Notes under the pieces: model-generated
Database searches by the model: none
Seen by the model: the letters and a program-made list of their open reading frames with translations, nothing else
Told to the model about the DNA's origin: nothing
Assembly: GCA_913043185.1 (NCBI GenBank)
Contig: CAJWMI010000054.1
Location: 1 to 11,705, forward strand
DNA from: an uncultured Fidelibacterota bacterium
GTDB taxonomy: Bacteria > Marinisomatota > Marinisomatia > Marinisomatales > UBA1611
Direction: 5' to 3'
Length of the DNA: 11,705 nt
Translations under genes and position numbers: made by a program
Shown here: positions 7,143-11,705 of the stretch, one piece after another
Position numbering within the stretch: the first letter of the stretch is position 1
Layout: every line of letters begins with the position of its first letter

Positions 7143-7403
7143 TTAAAAATCTAACCTGTCAGAATTGTCAATATACTCCCTAAGCGCGGGTATGATATAT
7201 AAACCCTCTAAATTGTACTCTTTAAAACAATCAGCAAGCGTATTTAATCGTTGTTCAATAGGTTTATTATCATTGATAACGATTACGTTTTCATTATTAA
7301 CAACACATCCTCCTCCTGAAAAATCACCCTTTCCCTTCATGATTTTTATTTCAAGCTTTTCAGCTAATAAATGAAACTCTTCTAATATTTCTTTGTTTTT
7401 CAT
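7143..7403 (-). CDS. Small conserved-looking protein with GDFSGGGC motif, function unknown
   Basis: An 86-residue soluble protein without a signal peptide or membrane helix. The N-terminal 20 residues form a likely amphipathic helix. The glycine-rich turn GDFSGGGCVV (26-35) comes next, then a strand-like segment (NVIVINDNKPIEQR) and a helical C-terminal half with a second Cys at 59. The fold might be alpha/beta, but I cannot name the family. The ATG follows the manC stop TAG directly with no spacer, which indicates shared translation. No Shine-Dalgarno motif is seen. It is the last gene before the 80-base gap. The base composition matches the neighbours, so it does not look recently acquired. 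It resembles small uncharacterised proteins I associate loosely with Bacteroidota and Chlorobi genomes, but that is memory rather than a search result. Confidence 0.72.
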   Translation of the reverse strand: MKNKEILEEFHLLAEKLEIKIMKGKGDFSGGGCVVNNENVIVINDNKPIEQRLNTLADCFKEYNLEGLYIIPALREYIDNSDRLDF

Positions 7404-8456
7404 CTATAATAATTTTCTATGATTTTTCTTTTCAAGCCATCTAACTAAATCTTTTACTTTTTCCACCTTATCTTTTGGCACTATAAGGGTAGCATCATCT
7501 GTGTTTACAACAATCAAATCATCTACCCCAATTACAGCTGTAAACTTTCCATTTGATTGAACTAGGTTCCCTTTACCATTTAAAACAGTTCCCAATCCCC
7601 TTATAATATTTTCACCGTCTTTTTTAGCAAAGATTTCATACAAAGAGTCCCATGATCCTAGATCGTTCCACTCAAAACCTGCTGGGATAACAAAAATATT
7701 ATTTGCTTTCTCCATCAACCCATAGTCAATTGACTGCGGTATTATACTCTCCCATAATTTATCAAATGATTTAGAATTTTCTATATGCTCCCTTATGGAT
7801 ATAAGTGTATCATATAGCTCAGGCATATGTTTTTTCATTGAAGATAATAACGTATTTATTTGCCATACAAATATTCCTGCATTCCATAAAAAATCACCAC
7901 TTTTTATGAACCGGTTTGCTAATTTTTCATGTGGTTTTTCCGCAAATGTTTTTACATGATATCCTACCTTATCTTTACTATCAGGCTCATACTGTATATA
8001 TCCATACGCTGTGCTAGGATAAGTGGGTTTTATTCCTATGGTTACCAAAGTGTCTTTCTTTTTGACCAGTCTAAATGCATCGTCTAAAGACTTTTCAAAA
8101 TTTTTATGCCCAACTATTAAATGATCTGCTGGGAATATGCCCATTACAGCATTTTTGTTTTTTATAAAGATTTTTTGAGCGACCAAACCAATCGCTGGCG
8201 CCGTATTTTTAGAACTGGGTTCAATGATTATGTTTTCTGGATTTATGTTATTTACATTATTTATAATCGGATCATAGAGCTCTTTTTTTGTAATAATGTA
8301 AATCTCACTTGTAGATTTTAGCTTACGCAAACGATTAACGGTAATCTGCAGCATTGACTGGTTGCCAACAATGTTAAGCAATTGTTTAGGATTATCTTTC
8401 CTGCTATAAGGCCAAAACCTCGTGCCACTTCCGCCTGCTAGTATTACACAATGCAT
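7404..8456 (-). CDS. manC: Mannose-1-phosphate guanylyltransferase
   Basis: Cytoplasmic nucleotidyltransferase making GDP-mannose from mannose-1-phosphate and GTP, for polysaccharide, glycan or GDP-fucose synthesis. The 350-residue protein has the nucleotide-binding N-terminus GGSGTRFWPYSR (8-19) with PKQ at 23-25. It also has FPADH (108-112), FAEKP (171-175) where the sugar phosphate is handled, WNAGIF (191-196), and EWNDLGSW (262-269), which is typical of the ManC/GMP family. The length fits the short form that has only the transferase domain; the fused phosphomannose isomerase domain of long ManC proteins is absent. The gene starts three bases after the lipoprotein gene and abuts the 86-residue gene, so the three are probably one operon. 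No ribosome binding site is evident. The family call is secure. Confidence 0.95.
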   Translation of the reverse strand: MHCVILAGGSGTRFWPYSRKDNPKQLLNIVGNQSMLQITVNRLRKLKSTSEIYIITKKELYDPIINNVNNINPENIIIEPSSKNTAPAIGLVAQKIFIKNKNAVMGIFPADHLIVGHKNFEKSLDDAFRLVKKKDTLVTIGIKPTYPSTAYGYIQYEPDSKDKVGYHVKTFAEKPHEKLANRFIKSGDFLWNAGIFVWQINTLLSSMKKHMPELYDTLISIREHIENSKSFDKLWESIIPQSIDYGLMEKANNIFVIPAGFEWNDLGSWDSLYEIFAKKDGENIIRGLGTVLNGKGNLVQSNGKFTAVIGVDDLIVVNTDDATLIVPKDKVEKVKDLVRWLEKKNHRKLL

Positions 8457-8459
8457 AAG

Positions 8460-10136
8460 CTATTTTGTAAGCCTTATATCGGCTACTTCCATGTCCCAGT
8501 TACTCCTGATAGATATTGTATCGGGTACGAACTCAAACCACTCAGATGTTGCATATGGTGACAAGTGGCCAGTAGAATATTTTGTGTTAGCATCTTTATC
8601 ATAAAAAAATAACAAATAATATTTCCCTTCAGGTATCTTGGTTATTTTAAATAATGATGATGAATTTACTATAGCATTATGAAATATATTTTCTTTTTCA
8701 AAAGTTGATAGTTTTGCAATAAGAGGATTGGAATGGGGTGTAATAATATTGCCTATCAAGCTTCCGAATTTTTTAAACCTGGATGTGGATATTTTAATTG
8801 TTTTTATCGAATCTTCTATGCTTCTAACCATTGTCGAAAATATCTTATCCCTTATAATTATTAACGAGTATTCAGATAGAGGTTCCCAATTACTATTAGG
8901 GGTTATCGCAAGATGCATTGGGCTATCCCAAACCATATTTATATCTAACAATGTAGAATCTTTGAAAAGTGAAATTGCACTATCTAGTTTTACATTATCC
9001 ATAATTTTAGAAAAGTGAATGTCTAAGGGGAGAATATTATCTTCTTCAATATCTAATACTGAACTATTATTATGGTTTGTGATTGCAATATAGGATGTGT
9101 CTTTCTCAGCTGGAATGCGTGCAAATATTTTCCCTGAATCGATAACAACATAAGTGTTTTGATATACAGGTGCGACATCAATTATTGTCTTTGTACCTGA
9201 TTTGATTGTATCAGGGATAAGAAAGTGTAAAATATTTTTTTCTTTATTATCAATAAATGTTTTTGCTCTTACTCCAAAGCTGTCTGATACTACATCAACA
9301 GAGATAGTTTTTTCGTACTGATCAATAGAATTATCAAACGTCAGCTTTCCCCATCTGTTAGAAACCCACTGAGCACTTAATATTCTTGTAGTGCGCGATT
9401 GTTCAGATATTAATATGTTTATTCCAGTCTGAACCATATTAATAGTGTCAATCGTTATAGGATCATTCCACGGGATACCATATACCGCATAACTAGGATC
9501 GAGTAATCTGCCAGATATAGATCTGTCTACTGCTACAATTTTGTAAGACCCAGGTGAAAGATAGCTAAATACATATTCCCCATCATCACTGGCATCTATC
9601 TTATAGTCAGGCAAACGTTTATAAAAATTAACCCGGTCTGTAGAGTCTTTTATTTTCCACAATAAGCCAGATGCTTTCCCATTATAAAATATCTGTCCAC
9701 TTAATTCTGATTTGTCAATTCTTTCACCTGTTGAGAGTGCAAGCTGGATACCCTGAGCTAAAGGCACCCCATGCTCATCTTTTAATTCTCTATTAATTGA
9801 TATTATATATGTCTGATTACTTAATAAACTATCAGGGAAAAAGATAGTGACCTTGTCTCCTTTGTATTTTATCTCAGCCGGAGTTTTTGTTGTTGGAAGT
9901 ATTGTAATAGCATTGTTGATAGACTTTTCCTGTAAATATTCGGAAAAGACAAGGTCAACTTTCCCACTTGAAAATCGCGTAGAACCACTTTCAGGATATG
10001 AGGATAATAAAATTGGAGGAGTGTTATCTTTAGGTCCTCCTGATGGCGATTGAATCGCAGCACATGAATAAATATTATATATTCCATAGAAAACAGATAG
10101 TGACAGAATAAATTTTTTGCTATTGAATAACTTCAT
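8460..10136 (-). CDS. Surface lipoprotein with N-terminal SbsA-like Ig domain
   Basis: A 558-residue predicted lipoprotein. The N-terminal signal has a basic start (MKLFNSKK), a hydrophobic core and a lipobox-like I-Y-S-C with C25 as the lipidation site. The mature end SGGPKDNTPP (32-41) leads into a bacterial Ig-like domain (about 37-136) with the SbsA-type pattern: YPESGSTRF, then LVFSEYLQ, then FPDSLLSNQTYIISI. This opening is familiar from Bacteroidota-type envelope lipoproteins of unknown function. A probable beta-sandwich follows (about 144-230; ELSGQIFYNG, LSPGSYKIVAVD), resembling carboxypeptidase-regulatory-like domains. The remainder is rich in beta strands and includes what may be a second Ig-like module (about 360-450), with no catalytic motif I can identify. 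It is the first gene of the run shared with manC. It probably acts at the periplasm or outer membrane in a structural or adhesive role. Confidence 0.85.
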   Translation of the reverse strand: MKLFNSKKFILSLSVFYGIYNIYSCAAIQSPSGGPKDNTPPILLSSYPESGSTRFSSGKVDLVFSEYLQEKSINNAITILPTTKTPAEIKYKGDKVTIFFPDSLLSNQTYIISINRELKDEHGVPLAQGIQLALSTGERIDKSELSGQIFYNGKASGLLWKIKDSTDRVNFYKRLPDYKIDASDDGEYVFSYLSPGSYKIVAVDRSISGRLLDPSYAVYGIPWNDPITIDTINMVQTGINILISEQSRTTRILSAQWVSNRWGKLTFDNSIDQYEKTISVDVVSDSFGVRAKTFIDNKEKNILHFLIPDTIKSGTKTIIDVAPVYQNTYVVIDSGKIFARIPAEKDTSYIAITNHNNSSVLDIEEDNILPLDIHFSKIMDNVKLDSAISLFKDSTLLDINMVWDSPMHLAITPNSNWEPLSEYSLIIIRDKIFSTMVRSIEDSIKTIKISTSRFKKFGSLIGNIITPHSNPLIAKLSTFEKENIFHNAIVNSSSLFKITKIPEGKYYLLFFYDKDANTKYSTGHLSPYATSEWFEFVPDTISIRSNWDMEVADIRLTK

Positions 10137-10141
10137 TAATA

Positions 10142-10169
10142 TCTATAGGTCTAAATTTAATGGTGTAAA
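10142..10169 (-). promoter_or_regulatory. Putative promoter of the lipoprotein-manC operon
   Basis: In the 67-base gap between divergent genes, the minus strand reads TTTACA (10164-10169), 16 bases, then TATAGA (10142-10147). The -10 box ends only five bases before the ATG, so transcription would start at or near the start codon and the mRNA would be leaderless or nearly so. That agrees with the lack of a ribosome binding site. The spacing is the same as in the putative promoter at 7106-7133. I could not pick a convincing plus-strand promoter for the aminotransferase in the same gap. Confidence 0.35.
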
Positions 10170-10203
10170 CCTTTAAATATGAAACAAGGCTTAAATATCT
10201 AAT

Positions 10204-11289
10204 ATGCCACTTGTACCATCATACATAAAAAAACTTGAAAGGTATAAACCCGGTAAATCTATCCATGAGGCTAGTATAGAAAGTGGAAATAAAAAATATA
10301 TAAAATTATCATCAAATGAAAACCCTCATGGTGCGAGCCCGCTAGCTATAGAAGCCATAAAAGAAACATATAACAGTCTAAATAGATATCCTGATGCCTC
10401 AGGCTATAACCTCCGAAATAAATTAGCTAAAATATTTAACATCAAAAAAGAAAACGTTGTTATTGGTGCAGGATCTGAAGGAATAATGTCTACAATTATG
10501 AGAACATTTTTACTCAGTGATGATGAAATAATTACGGCCAAAGGTTCTTTCATTGGGTTTCGAGTTTTAGCAAATGCATCTGGAAGAAAGGTCCACTGGA
10601 TTCCAATGAAAGATTATCACTATAACCTTGAACTAATGGCCGAAAAAATAACAGACTATACAAAAATAATATATATTGCTAACCCTGATAATCCTATGGG
10701 GACTTATATAAATAAATATGATTTTGATCGGTTTTATTCACATGTTCCAGAAAGAGTATTAATTATTCTAGATGAGGCATACTACGAGTTTGCAAAATTC
10801 CAACCTGATTATCCTAATTCTATGCACTATCGCTATGATAATGTTATCACGCTCAGAACATTTTCAAAAGCATATGGTTTAGGCGGTTTGCGATTAGGAT
10901 ATGGTTTCGCACATGAAGAACTTGTAGAAAACCTGAATAAAGTAAAACCTCCATTCGAGCCTTCATTACCTGCTCAGTATGCAGGCATTGCCGCATTGGA
11001 TGATTCTAACTTTTTAGATAAAACTATTAAAATGAATAATATAGGAATTAATTTTTTATCCAATGCGTTTGATTCACTTGGAATAAATTATATTCCAAGC
11101 TATACAAATTTTATTACAACTATATGGAAAGATAACGAAGAAGCTAAATTCGTCTCAGATCACTTATTAGGAAAAGGAATAATTGTTAGGCGGCTTTCAT
11201 CTTTTGGATGGGGAAATAGTATACGCATATCTATAGGTACTGAAAAAGAAAACAGTCGGTTTATTGATGCTCTGAAATCATTCCTTTAA
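10204..11289 (+). CDS. HisC-family PLP aminotransferase, probable aromatic amino acid aminotransferase
   Basis: A fold-type I PLP enzyme of 361 residues, the usual HisC length. The N-terminal substrate-site segment is KLSSNENPHGASP (34-46). IANPDNPMGT (158-167) carries the cofactor-contacting Asn163, D190 in ILDEAYYEF pairs with the PLP ring nitrogen, and TFSKAYGLGGLRLGYG (219-234) holds the Schiff-base lysine K222 and phosphate-binding R230. R341 in IRISIG is the conserved substrate-carboxylate Arg. By sequence it would be called histidinol-phosphate aminotransferase. However, it is followed after 13 bases by HPPD and not by histidine genes. The context therefore favours transamination of tyrosine (and perhaps phenylalanine or tryptophan) to the 2-oxo acid, an activity known in several HisC-like proteins. 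Which substrate it prefers cannot be read directly. No Shine-Dalgarno motif precedes the ATG. Confidence 0.92.
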   Translation: MPLVPSYIKKLERYKPGKSIHEASIESGNKKYIKLSSNENPHGASPLAIEAIKETYNSLNRYPDASGYNLRNKLAKIFNIKKENVVIGAGSEGIMSTIMRTFLLSDDEIITAKGSFIGFRVLANASGRKVHWIPMKDYHYNLELMAEKITDYTKIIYIANPDNPMGTYINKYDFDRFYSHVPERVLIILDEAYYEFAKFQPDYPNSMHYRYDNVITLRTFSKAYGLGGLRLGYGFAHEELVENLNKVKPPFEPSLPAQYAGIAALDDSNFLDKTIKMNNIGINFLSNAFDSLGINYIPSYTNFITTIWKDNEEAKFVSDHLLGKGIIVRRLSSFGWGNSIRISIGTEKENSRFIDALKSFL

Positions 11290-11302
11290 TATTGAAAATA
11301 TT

Positions 11303-11705
11303 ATGAATAATTATAAGATCAATTCTTTTGACCATTGCGAGCTTTATGTCGGGAATGCTAAGCAGGCAGCTCACTATTACAAAAATGCTCTTGGGTTTCG
11401 ACCAGTTGGCTATATGGGTCTTGAAACGGGTAATCGTGAAAAGGTTAGCTACGTTATGAAACAAAATCAGGTGCAGTTTGTGCTAAGCTCTCCTTTAGTA
11501 TCAGGCACACAAATAGGACAACATATTGACAAGCATGGAGATGGAATAAAGGACGTTTCTTTTTCAGTAGATAATGCAGAAAATGCCTGGAAAGAGACCA
11601 CAACAAGAGGAGCTAAAAGCGTTAGCAAACCAAAAATGATTGAGGATGATAAAGGCGAAGCAGTCGTTGCAACTATTAAAACCTATGGTGACACCACACA
11701 TACTT
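11303..11705 (+). CDS. hppD: 4-hydroxyphenylpyruvate dioxygenase, N-terminal part
   Basis: The gene runs off the right edge; 134 codons are visible, starting at an ATG 13 bases after the aminotransferase stop. The protein begins MNNYKINSFDHCELYVGNAK and continues with AAHYYKNALGF, then YMGLETGNREKVSYVMKQN, then HGDGIKDVSFSVDNAENAW, and near the edge IKTYGDTTHT. This is the typical first vicinal-oxygen-chelate domain of HPPD, the Fe(II) enzyme converting 4-hydroxyphenylpyruvate to homogentisate in tyrosine breakdown. The iron ligands (two His and a Glu) are in the C-terminal domain outside the window, so activity cannot be judged. The related hydroxymandelate synthases share this domain, but the neighbouring aminotransferase and the HPPD-like GLETG and KHGDG segments favour HPPD. 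No ribosome binding site is visible. Confidence 0.9.
   Translation, partial: MNNYKINSFDHCELYVGNAKQAAHYYKNALGFRPVGYMGLETGNREKVSYVMKQNQVQFVLSSPLVSGTQIGQHIDKHGDGIKDVSFSVDNAENAWKETTTRGAKSVSKPKMIEDDKGEAVVATIKTYGDTTHT

Noticed and set aside
8728..9018. Open frame of 96 codons on the plus strand inside the lipoprotein gene
   Set aside because: It is antisense to a well-supported gene, has no ribosome binding site and its hydrophobic residues follow from the opposite strand's composition in an AT-rich region.
9869..10087. Open frame of 72 codons on the minus strand in another frame of the lipoprotein gene
   Set aside because: The lipoprotein frame carries a signal peptide, lipobox and Ig-like domain over the same bases; the alternative frame has no recognisable features.
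11261..11464. Minus-strand open frame covering the aminotransferase end and HPPD start
   Set aside because: Both plus-strand genes have clear family motifs here; this is a shadow.
1..11705. Mobile element, CRISPR, tRNA or rRNA, or horizontally acquired defence system
   Set aside because: No repeat arrays, transposase or integrase motifs, terminal repeats or tRNA-like folds were seen; the genes are metabolic, envelope or translation-related, with similar AT-rich composition throughout.

Overview
The window comes from an AT-rich bacterial chromosome with tightly packed genes. It most likely belongs to the Bacteroidota or a related FCB-group lineage, possibly marine. The evidence is a lipoprotein with the SGGPKD-type mature N-terminus and an SbsA-like Ig domain, an EF-G-like paralogue with non-canonical GTPase motifs, a kynurenine-pathway gene set, and start codons that mostly lack Shine-Dalgarno sequences. 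The lineage is an inference and cannot be fixed from this sequence alone. I see no mobile element, CRISPR array, tRNA or rRNA.

Layout. From about 10136 down to 1 every gene lies on the minus strand. The first block (10136 to 7143) encodes an Ig-like lipoprotein, a mannose-1-phosphate guanylyltransferase and an 86-residue protein of unknown function, with junctions of 0 to 3 bases. An 80-base gap (7063-7142) carries a plausible promoter. The second block (7062 to 1) encodes an EF-G-like GTPase, a HIT-family nucleotide phosphorylase/hydrolase, a small three-helix membrane protein, a large sodium:solute symporter with a soluble C-terminal tail, tryptophan 2,3-dioxygenase, an SDR-like protein without the usual catalytic Tyr/Lys, and the first 49 codons of an aldehyde dehydrogenase cut by the window edge. 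Several junctions are 1- or 4-base start/stop overlaps, which suggests translational coupling. To the right, two genes run on the plus strand from 10204: a HisC-family aminotransferase and a truncated 4-hydroxyphenylpyruvate dioxygenase.

How the genes fit together. The left end is a tryptophan-degradation module: TDO opens the indole ring, and the ALDH fits the 2-aminomuconate semialdehyde step of the 3-hydroxyanthranilate branch. The right end looks like a tyrosine-degradation module: the aminotransferase probably makes 4-hydroxyphenylpyruvate, which HPPD converts to homogentisate. The symporter lies directly upstream of TDO and may bring in a substrate, but this is unproven. The middle holds housekeeping genes for GDP-mannose synthesis, the cell envelope, translation-type GTPase function and dinucleotide turnover.

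The best candidates for something new are: the SDR-like protein with a remodelled active site; the symporter with its soluble tail and small membrane partner; the animal-length TDO; the EF-G-like GTPase with altered G3 and G4 motifs; and the 86-residue GDFSGGGC protein.
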